Below, piece by piece: positions 17,889 to 26,179 of a stretch of DNA of 54,451 bases; the first letter of the stretch is position 1, and each line of letters begins with the position of its first letter. Position numbers and translations under genes: made by a program. A model generated the notes under the pieces. That model worked only from the letters and a program-made list of their open reading frames with translations, was not told where the DNA came from and did no database searches. The DNA comes from Sedimenticola sp. (GTDB lineage: Bacteria; Pseudomonadota; Gammaproteobacteria; Chromatiales; Chromatiaceae): contig JALVNE010000007.1 in assembly GCA_027026755.1 (NCBI GenBank), forward strand, positions 1-54,451, read 5' to 3'.

Positions 17889-18245
17889 TCAGCCGTCAAA
17901 GGTGCTCCTCAGTCTGCCGGCGGCCTGATCTACCAGGAGATCAACCTGCCGTGCCAGTTCTTTCCCGTGCTCCGGGGGAAGGGGCAGGGTTTCCAGGCGG
18001 GACAGAAGCTCGTTCCGGAGTTCTTCCATGACGCGACTGAGGGACTCGGCTGGTGAGTTTGCCTGGTTTGCCGGCTCCGGCCCGTCCAGCACCTCGACCA
18101 TGGCGGATCTGGGTACCAGAGCGGGTTTTTCCCCGCCTTCCGGGCAGGCCAGGACAGGGCCGGTTTTCAGCCATACCTGGTTCTTCCAGCGAAACCGTCT
18201 GCCCGGCGGAAGTTGTCCGAACTTCAGCTCAGCCACCCTGAGCAA
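17889..18245 (-). CDS. Small protein of unknown function
   Basis: 118 residues, no signal peptide or membrane segment. The N-terminal 50 residues look like a small beta-rich unit (FGQLPPGRRFRWKNQVWLKTG then ALVPRSAMVEVL), followed by a linker and a helical C-terminal half rich in Glu, Leu and Arg. The frame overlaps the end of the CBS gene by 17 bp, so the two are likely one transcript. I do not recognise it. Confidence 0.6.
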   Translation of the reverse strand: MLRVAELKFGQLPPGRRFRWKNQVWLKTGPVLACPEGGEKPALVPRSAMVEVLDGPEPANQANSPAESLSRVMEELRNELLSRLETLPLPPEHGKELARQVDLLVDQAAGRLRSTFDG

Positions 18246-18816
18246 GTTCAGCGATGTTGCTGGCCATGTGGGAACTCTGCACCTGGTAGCCCAGCTGCTT
18301 GCTCAACTGGGTGGTGGAAAGCACGCCGCGAATGATCTGCTTGCCGGTTTCCGCGTCTTTCTCCACCACCAGGGCATGCTGCCTGCCCATGCGTTTGAAG
18401 GTTTCCAGCAGGTCGCCCACCCGGGCGCGGCTGATGTCTTCATAATCCAGGGCCTCGAGTTTGAGGCGGGGCGTCATGATGTCGCGCACCATGAGGTCTT
18501 CCATCTTGCCGCCGTTCTCCGAAACGGCCTGCATGGGCTTGGGGCCATTCAGGTCGTTCACCGTGATCAGCCCCATGACCTCGTGGTACTGGTTGGTGAC
18601 GAACAGCATCTGCACGCCGCTGGACACCATGCGCTCCCGCGCCTGTTCCAGGTTGGCGCAGGGATTGATGCTGATGGCTGTCACCTTGGTGAAATCGGTC
18701 ATGACGTCCAGAGCCGGGTCATCCAGGGTCACTTTCTCACGAAAGTGCTGGGACGGCTTGTGATAGCTGACGTCGGTCTCGATCATGGTGACCGGTATGG
18801 ATTTGTAGGAAGACAT
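18229..18816 (-). CDS. CBS-domain pair protein
   Basis: 195 residues containing two CBS motifs in tandem. The first covers about residues 45-95 (TAISINPCANLEQARERM, LFVTNQYHEVMGLITVNDL) and the second about 108-175 (VRDIMTPR, VGDLLETFKRMGRQHALVV, IIRGVLSTTQLSKQLG). CBS pairs bind adenosyl nucleotides and act as energy sensors. There is no attached catalytic or transport domain, so the protein probably regulates a partner, possibly the small protein encoded downstream. Start at 18816 has GAGGAGCC upstream. Confidence 0.88.
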   Translation of the reverse strand: MSSYKSIPVTMIETDVSYHKPSQHFREKVTLDDPALDVMTDFTKVTAISINPCANLEQARERMVSSGVQMLFVTNQYHEVMGLITVNDLNGPKPMQAVSENGGKMEDLMVRDIMTPRLKLEALDYEDISRARVGDLLETFKRMGRQHALVVEKDAETGKQIIRGVLSTTQLSKQLGYQVQSSHMASNIAELAQGG

Positions 18817-19114
18817 GTTTGGCTCCTCGTTCCAGTGATAAGGTTCTGCAGCGCTTGTTCTGATTTGTTGTCCCCGTCCTGGAGGGGGCCGCAGATTCTC
18901 AGCGTAAGGATACTTACTTTAACAGCCGCTGTTCAAAGGTCAACATGGCTGATGTGATCCGCCTCCTGCGCCCAAATTTGCCTATACTTGTCGGTAGGAG
19001 CGCTTCGGGAAGAAGAGGTTGTTGTTTGTTTTTGTGAAACAAACGCGAAGATTTGCTACTCAACGGGCTTTCCCTGAAGCATTTTTACTGGTTTAATGCC
19101 AGGGGAGACTGGTA
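18817..19114. other. Divergent intergenic region
   Basis: About 300 bp between the CBS gene and the small ORF at 19115. TTTGCC ... TATACT near 18973-18988 could include a -10 box, and GTTTGTTT / AAACAAAC (19025-19045) forms a small hairpin. No gene is evident. Confidence 0.4.
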
Positions 19115-19369
19115 ATGCCTGATCTGGAAGGGAAAATCGCAGATTTCCTGCAGGACAGGCGCGAGCTTCTGCAGTGTGCCGGGGGGCAGGGACACTGGCA
19201 GGCGGATTCCATGGAATTCGATATTCTGGAAACAGGGGAGCGCAAAGTCGTTATTCTCATCCGATTCATAGAGGTCATGGTGGGGCCCGCCGGGCAGGTG
19301 GACAGATGCGCGCGCATGCTGCTGGAACTGGACGAATTTGGAGAAATCATATCGGCACAGGTCCGCTGA
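19115..19369 (+). CDS. Small conserved-looking hypothetical protein upstream of a GGDEF-EAL gene
   Basis: 84 residues, soluble, with a good ribosome-binding site (AGGGGAG at 19101-19107). A helical N-terminus (LEGKIADFLQDRRELLQ) precedes a beta-rich middle (ERKVVILIRFIEVMVG) and an acidic end. It precedes the GGDEF-EAL gene by 18 bp and is probably in its operon. Family not recognised. Confidence 0.6.
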   Translation: MPDLEGKIADFLQDRRELLQCAGGQGHWQADSMEFDILETGERKVVILIRFIEVMVGPAGQVDRCARMLLELDEFGEIISAQVR

Positions 19370-19387
19370 GCAGGGTGCCGTGACATC

Positions 19388-21019
19388 ATGATGGACAGGT
19401 TACCTACATCGTCATCCGCTGAATTGCCCGATCGTGAGGCACCCCCCCGGGGGCGCAGCGCCTGGTTGATCCCGGTGGTGCTCGGGGTGTATGCCCTGCT
19501 GGTGGTGCTGGTGGTGCTCAATGGGTTCCAGGAGTACCAGGCTTGGCTTTCGACCGATGTTCCTGGGTCTGCGCAGGTGAAGGATGCGATGTTGTATCGC
19601 TTGGTGCTTGGCCATGGTCTGGTACTGGCCCTGATGCTGATCGTTCCCGCCCTGCTCATGTATGTCGTGGTGAGCAGGGATCGTGAGCTGCAGGCAATGA
19701 GGCTCCGGCAGGAGGAGCTGCAGACCCGGCTTCGTTACCAGAGCTTTCACGATCCGCTTACCTTGCTCCCCAACCGCATGCTCCTGGAGGAACGCCTGAA
19801 CGGCAAGATTGCCGAGGCGCGCCGTTCCGGCAAGCGGTTCCTGTTTCTGCTGGTCAGCCTCAGTGATTTCAAGCGCATCAACAAGAATCTGGGCTATGAA
19901 GTGGGTGACCAGGTGCTGCAGCACGTGGCCCACAATATCGTGGAATGCCTGCGGGACGCGGATACCGTGGCCCGCTTCGATGGTGATATCTTTTCTGTAG
20001 TGGCGGACATCAACGAGAAAGCCGAGGCGAACATCATTGCCCGCAAGGTGCAGAACAGCCTCAACCGGCCTATCGACGTGGCGGATTCTCCTCTTACCGT
20101 GAGCGCCGCCATTGGCGCGGCCATCTTCCCCGACCAGGGGGAGGAGATGTCCGTGCTCATCAAGCATGCCGACGAAGCCGTGACCAAGGCGCGGGCTGCC
20201 GGCAGCAACAATATCGTGTTTTCCGAAGAAGATGCCTCCAGCGGGATGGACCGGCTGGCGCTCATTACCGGTATCAAGGATGCCATGAAGGAAGGCCATC
20301 TGAGCATGGTGTTCCAGCCCAAGCTGGCGCTGACAGCGCCGGACACCCACGCCTTCGAGGCGCTGTTGCGCTGGCATCACCCCGAACACGGGCTGCTGCC
20401 CTGTGATGTATACATCCCCCTGGTGGAGCAGACCCGTCACATCATCGATCTCACCCACTGGACCGTGGGCGTCTGCTTCGAGGTGCAGCGCAAGCTCCTG
20501 GATCAGGGAGTGCGTGCCAGCATTGCCATGAATCTGTCTGCCCGGGTACTGGACGAGGATGGTTTTCCCCTGTGGGTGGAGCGCATGATCATGCAATATG
20601 GCCTGGATCCTTCCCAAGTACGATTCGAGCTGACGGAAAGTGCCATCATGCAGGATTCCGAGCGGGCCCTGCAGGTGCTGCTGCAGCTGGCGGCCATTGG
20701 CGTGGGCCTGAGCATCGATGACTTCGGCGTGGGCCATTCTTCCCTGGCCTATCTGTCGCGCCTGCCCGTGGATGAACTCAAGGTGGACAAGAGTTTCGTC
20801 CTGAGCATGATCAAGTGGGAGAGCGACCGGGCCATCGTGCGCGCCACCATCAATCTGGCCCATGACCTGGGGTTGAGCGTGGTGGCCGAAGGGGTGGAGG
20901 AAATGGAGCAGGCCACCATGCTGCGGGAAATGGAGTGCGACATGCTGCAGGGGTATTACATCAGCCATCCTCTTACCGAGGAGCAACTTCAGCAATGGAT
21001 TTCCTCCCAGGCTGCCTGA
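19388..21019 (+). CDS. Membrane GGDEF-EAL protein, degenerate GGDEF, probable c-di-GMP phosphodiesterase
   Basis: 543 residues. Two membrane segments (about 26-44 and 73-96) flank a short periplasmic loop. A GGDEF-fold domain follows (FHDPLTLLPNRMLLEERL) but its signature is FDGDIF at about residue 197, so diguanylate cyclase activity is unlikely. The EAL domain looks catalytically complete: FEALLRW (about 322), MNLSARVL, ELTESAIMQD, IDDFGVGHSSLAYLSRL, ELKVDKSFV and VVAEGVEEMEQ. The expected role is hydrolysis of cyclic di-GMP, the degenerate domain acting as a GTP or dimerisation sensor. Confidence 0.9.
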   Translation: MMDRLPTSSSAELPDREAPPRGRSAWLIPVVLGVYALLVVLVVLNGFQEYQAWLSTDVPGSAQVKDAMLYRLVLGHGLVLALMLIVPALLMYVVVSRDRELQAMRLRQEELQTRLRYQSFHDPLTLLPNRMLLEERLNGKIAEARRSGKRFLFLLVSLSDFKRINKNLGYEVGDQVLQHVAHNIVECLRDADTVARFDGDIFSVVADINEKAEANIIARKVQNSLNRPIDVADSPLTVSAAIGAAIFPDQGEEMSVLIKHADEAVTKARAAGSNNIVFSEEDASSGMDRLALITGIKDAMKEGHLSMVFQPKLALTAPDTHAFEALLRWHHPEHGLLPCDVYIPLVEQTRHIIDLTHWTVGVCFEVQRKLLDQGVRASIAMNLSARVLDEDGFPLWVERMIMQYGLDPSQVRFELTESAIMQDSERALQVLLQLAAIGVGLSIDDFGVGHSSLAYLSRLPVDELKVDKSFVLSMIKWESDRAIVRATINLAHDLGLSVVAEGVEEMEQATMLREMECDMLQGYYISHPLTEEQLQQWISSQAA

Positions 21020-21106
21020 CAGGCGCCGAGGTGGGCAAGTTGTTGTTTGCTCATTAGAATTTCTCAGATTCCAGTAGCTTCTCCCGTGTTGGCAGGGATG
21101 CGGTCA

Positions 21107-21136
21107 TTGACCTAAATAAGCATTGTCTGTTATACA
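21107..21136 (+). promoter_or_regulatory. Likely sigma-70 promoter of the cytochrome genes
   Basis: TTGACC (21107-21112) and TTATAC (21130-21135) are 17 bp apart, about 65 bp upstream of the first cytochrome start codon. Confidence 0.55.
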
Positions 21137-21203
21137 TACAGAGTTTGCCGCCCTGTGGCTGGCGGTTTCTTCACACAACAGACAAGTTAATTGGAGTTGG
21201 GAA

Positions 21204-21512
21204 ATGAAAAAAATCATCGTGATCGCGGCACTGGCTGCCGGTATGGGTTCCATGGGTTCTGCAATGGCCGCCGGTGACGTGGCAGCGGGCAAGGCGAAGG
21301 CTGCTCAATGTGCTGCCTGCCATGGTATCAATGGTATCAGCGCCAATGCCCTGTGGCCCAACCTGCGCGGCCAGAAGGCCGATTACATCATCAAGCAGAT
21401 CAAGGCATTCAAGGCCGGCACCCGCAAAGACCCCCTGATGTCTCCCCAGGCAGCCCAGCTGTCCGATCAGGATATCGAAAACGTTGCGGCATATTTTTCC
21501 AGCCTGAAGTAA
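21204..21512 (+). CDS. Periplasmic monoheme cytochrome c (class I)
   Basis: 102 residues. The start is ATG 21204 (preceded by TTGGAGTTGGGAA), followed by a signal peptide ending AMAA. Heme motif CAACH at residues 36-40, and the likely distal Met is M79 in DPLMSPQA. It ends in the helix [13 protein letters not shown] characteristic of cytochrome c553/c4-type domains. It equals one half of the neighbouring dihaem cytochrome. Probably a soluble electron carrier to a terminal oxidase. Confidence 0.93.
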   Translation: MKKIIVIAALAAGMGSMGSAMAAGDVAAGKAKAAQCAACHGINGISANALWPNLRGQKADYIIKQIKAFKAGTRKDPLMSPQAAQLSDQDIENVAAYFSSLK

Positions 21513-21520
21513 TTCGGGAA

Positions 21521-21549
21521 CAGGGGCTGCCGTCGGCAGCCCCTGTTTT
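21521..21549 (+). terminator. Terminator between the two cytochrome genes
   Basis: CAGGGGCTGCCG pairs with CGGCAGCCCCTG and is followed by TTTTC. It would stop or attenuate transcription before the dihaem cytochrome gene, lowering its expression relative to the first. Confidence 0.8.
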
Positions 21550-21592
21550 CGGTTCCATCATTGAGAATTATTGAATGTACTTGGAGTATGAA

Positions 21593-22198
21593 ATGAAAAA
21601 AGCACTGTTGATTGCTTCTTTTGTTGCCATGGCGGCTGTCGGCGTTGCGCAAGCAGCCGGTAATGCGGCTGCGGGCAAAACCAAATCTGCAGCTTGTGCT
21701 GCCTGTCACGGTGCTGATGGTAACAGCGGCGTGAACCCCCTGTGGCCCAAGCTGGCTGGCCAGCATCCCAAGTACATCAAGAAGCAGCTGCATGATTTCA
21801 AGGCTGGCAAGCGCAAGGACGGCACCATGGCGCCCATGGCCGCTCCTTTGAATGATCAGGATATCGAAAACCTGGCCGCGTATTTTTCCAGCCAGAAACG
21901 CACCATTGGCGCCGCCGCCAAAGACAAGGTCGCCTTGGGTGAAAAGGTTTACCGCGCGGGTGGCAGTAACGGCGCTCCGGCCTGTTCCGGCTGCCATGGT
22001 CCCGCCGGTGGGGGTAATGGCGCGGCCAACTTCCCCAGCCTCAGCGGCCAGAGCGCGGCCTATGTGGCCAAGCAGCTCAAGGATTTCCGCTCCGGCGCGC
22101 GCAACAACGACATGAACGGCATGATGGCAGGTGTTGCCGCCAAGCTCACCGATGCCGAGATCGACGCAGTATCCCAGTACGTTCAGGGCCTGCACTGA
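21593..22198 (+). CDS. Dihaem cytochrome c4
   Basis: 201 residues from ATG 21593, with a signal peptide (MKKALLIASFVAMAAVGVAQA). Two class I heme domains: CAACH (35-39) and CSGCH (131-135), with candidate axial methionines in DGTMAPMA and in DMNGMMAG. Cytochrome c4 donates electrons to cbb3-type oxidases in many Gammaproteobacteria. It appears to be a tandem relative of the preceding single-domain cytochrome: both share the DIEN(V/L)AAYFSS helix and the WPxLxGQ segment. Confidence 0.94.
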   Translation: MKKALLIASFVAMAAVGVAQAAGNAAAGKTKSAACAACHGADGNSGVNPLWPKLAGQHPKYIKKQLHDFKAGKRKDGTMAPMAAPLNDQDIENLAAYFSSQKRTIGAAAKDKVALGEKVYRAGGSNGAPACSGCHGPAGGGNGAANFPSLSGQSAAYVAKQLKDFRSGARNNDMNGMMAGVAAKLTDAEIDAVSQYVQGLH

Positions 22199-22268
22199 CA
22201 GTTTTTCCCTGACCCGGCATTTCCGGCCCCGTCAGCAGCGGTTGGCGGGGCATATTTCAGGCCACGCC

Positions 22269-22372
22269 AGGGGTCGGAGTCAAACTCTCCCTGCGCTGTT
22301 GCAAGGAACGGATTCCGCCGGTTCCCAAAGCATCGAAATCATCCAGCACCATCCCTGTTTGACTCCGACCCC
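22269..22372 (-). repeat. GTCGGAGTCAAA element, copy D (overlaps the glcF 3' end)
   Basis: AGGGGTCGGAGTCAAA (22269-22284) and GTTTGACTCCGACCCC (22357-22372) frame the element. Read on the minus strand it matches copies B and C, including GGAATCCGTTCCTTG. Its right end is translated as the last residues of GlcF. Confidence 0.9.
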
Positions 22373-23592
22373 GCCCAAGGGGGCAGGAATTCATCCAGCC
22401 ATTCGATCCAGTGCCTCACCGGCTGGGCCGTTCTTTCCTGCAGATGCAGCAGGCAGCCAATGTTAGCGCTGGCGATGACCTCGGCACCGGTGTCGCGCAG
22501 TTTTTCCAGCTTGTCCTTTCCCAATTGGTCCGCGAGTGTGGGCTGCAGGATGGAATAGGTGCCCGCAGAGCCGCAGCACAGGTGGCTGTCGGCGGGCTGG
22601 CGAAGGTCGAAGCCCAGTCGTGACAAAAGTTCCGTAGTATCCCGTTCTGCCCGGAGCCCGTGCTGCAGGGTACAGGGCGCATGAAAGGCCATGGACACCG
22701 GGGCGGCCAGCTGTATGCCCTCGATATCCTGGCGGTTGAGAAATGTCCCGATTTCCTGGCAGTAAGGCAGCAGTTCCAGGGCCTTGCGGCGATAGACGGG
22801 GTCATCGGCGAACAGCAAGGGATAGTCCCGTACTTCCAGGACGCAGGCGCTGGCCGTGAGCAGCAGGGTTTCCGCGCCTTCGCGCAACAGGGGCAGCCAC
22901 AGGTCGATATTGTGCCGGGCAAGGCGCCGGGCCTTTTCGTCGGCATCGAGGTGATGATGCACGGCCCCGCAGCAGCGCTCTCCCGCGACCTTCAGGCATT
23001 CGATGCCCAGCCGGTCCAGCACTCGCCGGGTGGCAGCGTTTATGTTCGGGCTGGCTGCCGACTGCACGCAGCCCTGGAACAACAGCACTTTGCGTGGGTG
23101 TGAAGCCCGGGCAGGTTCCTTGCCGGCCCTGTGTCCCGGTATTTTGCGCCTGAGACGCCCAGGCAGAACCGGCCGCAGCAGGTATGCCAGGCCCAGCAGG
23201 GCGCGCAGCCGCTTCGGATAGGGCAACACGCTCCTGAGCCCGGCCCGCAGGATGCGCTGCCCTGGTGGCAGGGGAAGCAGCCTTGCGGAAAGTCCGCGGC
23301 CGATGTGCAGCAGGCGGCTGTATTCCACGCCCGAGGGGCAGGTGGTTTCACAGGCACGGCATAGCAGGCAGCGGTCCAGGTGTTCCCTGCTGCTGTCGGA
23401 TGTTTTGCCGTTTTCCAGCATCTGCCGGATCAGATAGATACGTCCGCGGGGACCATCGAGTTCGTCTCCCAGGAGCTGGTAGGTGGGACAGGTGGCGGTG
23501 CAGAATCCGCAGTGCACGCAGCTGCGCAGCAGTTCCTGGGCTTCGCGAGCGTCGGAATCCTTGTCGAAACGGGGTGAGAGCCGGGTATCCAT
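22339..23592 (-). CDS. glcF: Glycolate oxidase iron-sulfur subunit GlcF
   Basis: 417 residues. Two ferredoxin-type clusters: C25, C28, C31, C35 (CVHCGFCTATCP) and C76, C79, C82, C86 (CLLCRACETTCP). These are followed by the two CCG domains (RCCGAVHHHL and LCCGSAGTYS) that define the family. With GlcD and GlcE it oxidises glycolate to glyoxylate and passes electrons to the quinone pool. Start overlaps the glcE stop (TGATG). The normal C-terminus appears to be around WIEWLDEFLPP; the last ten residues (GSESNRDGAG) and the stop codon come from a dispersed repeat element. Confidence 0.96.
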   Translation of the reverse strand: MDTRLSPRFDKDSDAREAQELLRSCVHCGFCTATCPTYQLLGDELDGPRGRIYLIRQMLENGKTSDSSREHLDRCLLCRACETTCPSGVEYSRLLHIGRGLSARLLPLPPGQRILRAGLRSVLPYPKRLRALLGLAYLLRPVLPGRLRRKIPGHRAGKEPARASHPRKVLLFQGCVQSAASPNINAATRRVLDRLGIECLKVAGERCCGAVHHHLDADEKARRLARHNIDLWLPLLREGAETLLLTASACVLEVRDYPLLFADDPVYRRKALELLPYCQEIGTFLNRQDIEGIQLAAPVSMAFHAPCTLQHGLRAERDTTELLSRLGFDLRQPADSHLCCGSAGTYSILQPTLADQLGKDKLEKLRDTGAEVIASANIGCLLHLQERTAQPVRHWIEWLDEFLPPWAGSESNRDGAG

Positions 23593-24611
23593 CAGAACAG
23601 ACAGCCGGGATTCAGGATGCCCGCCGGGTCGAAGGCCTGTTTCAGACGCTGATGCAAGGCCAGCAGCAGGGGGGGCAGGGGCGGCGAACTGTGAGGGTGA
23701 AAGGCCATGACATGGCCGCCGGCTTCTGCCGCAAGGCCAGATAGCTGGCGGTACGGGCGGTCACTGAGCAGCCAGCGTTGCGCCCCGCCCCAGTCCAGCA
23801 GAACCTCCCCCGGCAAGGCCAGAGGGCCGCAGTCCCTGGGCAGGGAAAGGCGCCACAGGGGCAGCGCCGAATCGAAGAAATCCAACTGCTGTTCCTTGAG
23901 CCGTTTCCAGAAACCTGTGTCCTTGTCCCTGTCTCCGCCAAGGGCATGTCGCGCGGCCCGGACCGCCCCCGCAGGACCGCTCAGTCTGATGCGCAGCAGG
24001 CCCTGGTGCCAGGCGGCGCCGCTGAGGGGCAGGGGAAGGCGGTTCCAGGTTCGGATTTTTTCCAGGGCGCTGGCCTGGTCATGTTCCTGCACCAGGGTGA
24101 TTTCCTGCTCCGGCTGCGGCAGGGTCTTGATGCTCAGTTCTTCCAGCAGCCCCAGGGTGCCCAAGGCGCCGCACTGCAGCCGGGATACGTCGTATCCAGC
24201 CACGTTCTTGATGACGTCGCCGCCAAAGCGCAGGCGTTCACCCTTGCCATTGATGAGCACGCAGCCCAGGACATAATCACGCACCGCGCCGCGCCAGGGG
24301 CGGGCCGGGCCGGACAGTCCGGCAGCGACGCAGCCACCCAGTGTCGCGCTGGAGGAAAAATGGGGTGGCTCGAAGGGCAGCATCTGCTGTTCCCGGCGCA
24401 GGGCATCTTCGATCTCCGCCAGAGGGGTGCCGGCCCGGGCGCGGATGAACAGTTCTTCCGGCTGGTAGTCCAGGATGCCGTTCAGGCCCGTGGTGTCCAG
24501 GATCTCGTCCTGGCCGGCCGGCGGGCCGAGAAAGGCCTTGCTGCCTCCCCCCTGTATGCTCAGGGGCTGGCCGTTGTGAAAGGCGGCGCGTATCTGTTCC
24601 CGGGGGGCCAT
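23592..24611 (-). CDS. glcE: Glycolate oxidase FAD-binding subunit GlcE
   Basis: 339 residues from ATG 24611, which overlaps the glcD stop (TGATG). FAD-binding PCMH fold: LSIQGGGSKAFLG, GTPLAEIEDALR, SSATLGGCVAAGLSGPARPW and GDVIKNVAGYDVSRL. It ends FDPAGILNPGCLF, the usual C-terminal motif. Length is normal (E. coli GlcE has 350). An in-frame extension to 24854 lies inside glcD and has no support. Confidence 0.95.
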   Translation of the reverse strand: MAPREQIRAAFHNGQPLSIQGGGSKAFLGPPAGQDEILDTTGLNGILDYQPEELFIRARAGTPLAEIEDALRREQQMLPFEPPHFSSSATLGGCVAAGLSGPARPWRGAVRDYVLGCVLINGKGERLRFGGDVIKNVAGYDVSRLQCGALGTLGLLEELSIKTLPQPEQEITLVQEHDQASALEKIRTWNRLPLPLSGAAWHQGLLRIRLSGPAGAVRAARHALGGDRDKDTGFWKRLKEQQLDFFDSALPLWRLSLPRDCGPLALPGEVLLDWGGAQRWLLSDRPYRQLSGLAAEAGGHVMAFHPHSSPPLPPLLLALHQRLKQAFDPAGILNPGCLF

Positions 24612-26068
24612 CAGAAACGCTCCAGCTCCGGGAAGGGCAGCTCCCCGTTGTGCACATGCATGGCGCCCAGTTCCGCGCAGCGGTGCAGACTGGGCACGGC
24701 CTTGCCGGGATTGAGCAGGCCCGCAGGATCGAAGGCATGTTTGATGGCATGAAACTGCTGCAGTTCCAGAGCCTGAAACTGTACGCACATCTGGTCTATC
24801 TTTTCGCTGCCCACGCCGTGCTCGCCGGTGATGGTGCCTCCCACTTCCACGCACAGGGCCAGGATGTCGCCGCCGAATTGCTCCGCCCGGGCCAGCTCCC
24901 CCGGTTTGCTGGCGTCGTAGAGTATCAGGGGATGCAGGTTGCCGTCGCCGGCGTGGAAGACGTTGGCCACGCTCAGGCCGTACTGCGCCGACATGGCTTC
25001 CATGCGTGATAGCACTTCCGGCAGCTGATGGCGGGGAATGGTGCCGTCCATGCAGTAATAGTCGGGGGAGATACGCCCCACGGCGGGAAAAGCCGCCTTG
25101 CGGCCGGCCCAGATGCAGGCGCGTTCTTCTTCATTGCGGGAGGTCCTGATATTGGTGCTGCCATGGCGGCGCAGGATGTCCTCCACCCGGGCCAGTTGTT
25201 CCTCAACCTCCTCCGGCGTGCCGTCGAGTTCACATAGCAGGATGGCCGCGGCGTCCACGGGATAACCCGCGTGCACGAAATCCTCGGCAGCCCGCAGGGA
25301 CTTGTTGTCCATCATTTCCAGTCCGGCGGGAATCACCCCGGCGCCGATGATGGCCCCCACGGCCCGCCCGGCCTGTTCCACGGCGTCGAAGGCGGCGAGC
25401 ATGACCCTGGCCGAAGGCGGGAGGGGCAGCAGTTTGACCGTGATTTCCGTAATGATGCCCAGCAGGCCTTCGGAACCCGTGAGCAGGGCGAGGAGGTCGT
25501 AGCCGGGACTGTCCAGGGCGTTGCTGCCGATGTCCAGCACTTCACCCTCGGCGGTGACCAGACGCAGTTTGAGGATGTTGTGTACCGTGAGCCCGTATTT
25601 CAGGCAATGCACGCCACCGGAATTCTCGGCGACATTGCCACCTATGGTGCAGGCAATCTGCGAGGACGGGTCGGGGGCGTAGTACAGTCCATGGGCCTTT
25701 GCCGCTTCGCTGACCGCCAGGTTGCGCACTCCCGGCTCCACCCGGGCGCTGAGATTGTCCGGGTTGATTTCCAGGATGCGCTTCATGCGGGCCAGGCTCA
25801 GAACCAGCCCGTCGGACAAAGGCTGGGCGCCACCGGACAGACCGGTGCCCGCCCCCCGGGGAACCATGGGCAGCTGGTGCTCGTGACAGAGACGGACTAC
25901 GGCCTGAACCTGCGCCTCGGTTTCCGGCAGGGCCACGGCCAGGGGCAGCTCCCGTTTGGCGGTAAGGCCATCGCATTCGTACACGCGCAGCATGTCCGGC
26001 TCCAGGATGAGGCCGTCCGGGGGCAGGCTGTCGGCGAGGGCGCGGCGTAATTCCGGGGTCAGGGACAT
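24611..26068 (-). CDS. glcD: Glycolate oxidase subunit GlcD
   Basis: 485 residues from ATG 26068. An FAD-linked (S)-2-hydroxy-acid dehydrogenase: PMVPRGAGTGLSGGAQP, QIACTIGGNVAENSGG, GLTVHNILKL and LTGSEGLLGI form the flavin site. VFHAGDGNLHP and GGTITGEHGVGSEK carry active-site His residues, and it ends with FDPAGLLNPGKAVP. First gene of glcDEF, with tight overlaps throughout. It is divergent from a glyoxylate-type aminotransferase across 111 bp, so the pair likely converts glycolate to glyoxylate to glycine. A frame extending upstream to 26677 is the reverse of that gene and is rejected. Confidence 0.97.
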   Translation of the reverse strand: MSLTPELRRALADSLPPDGLILEPDMLRVYECDGLTAKRELPLAVALPETEAQVQAVVRLCHEHQLPMVPRGAGTGLSGGAQPLSDGLVLSLARMKRILEINPDNLSARVEPGVRNLAVSEAAKAHGLYYAPDPSSQIACTIGGNVAENSGGVHCLKYGLTVHNILKLRLVTAEGEVLDIGSNALDSPGYDLLALLTGSEGLLGIITEITVKLLPLPPSARVMLAAFDAVEQAGRAVGAIIGAGVIPAGLEMMDNKSLRAAEDFVHAGYPVDAAAILLCELDGTPEEVEEQLARVEDILRRHGSTNIRTSRNEEERACIWAGRKAAFPAVGRISPDYYCMDGTIPRHQLPEVLSRMEAMSAQYGLSVANVFHAGDGNLHPLILYDASKPGELARAEQFGGDILALCVEVGGTITGEHGVGSEKIDQMCVQFQALELQQFHAIKHAFDPAGLLNPGKAVPSLHRCAELGAMHVHNGELPFPELERF

Positions 26069-26179
26069 GGAATTGAGTGGGTTTATGTTGTTATATTCGA
26101 TGCCAGCATATATCAAAGCATAAGCATAAAACCATCCCCTGCATTGGGATACTTCCGCCGTACAACAGAGGAACAGAAC

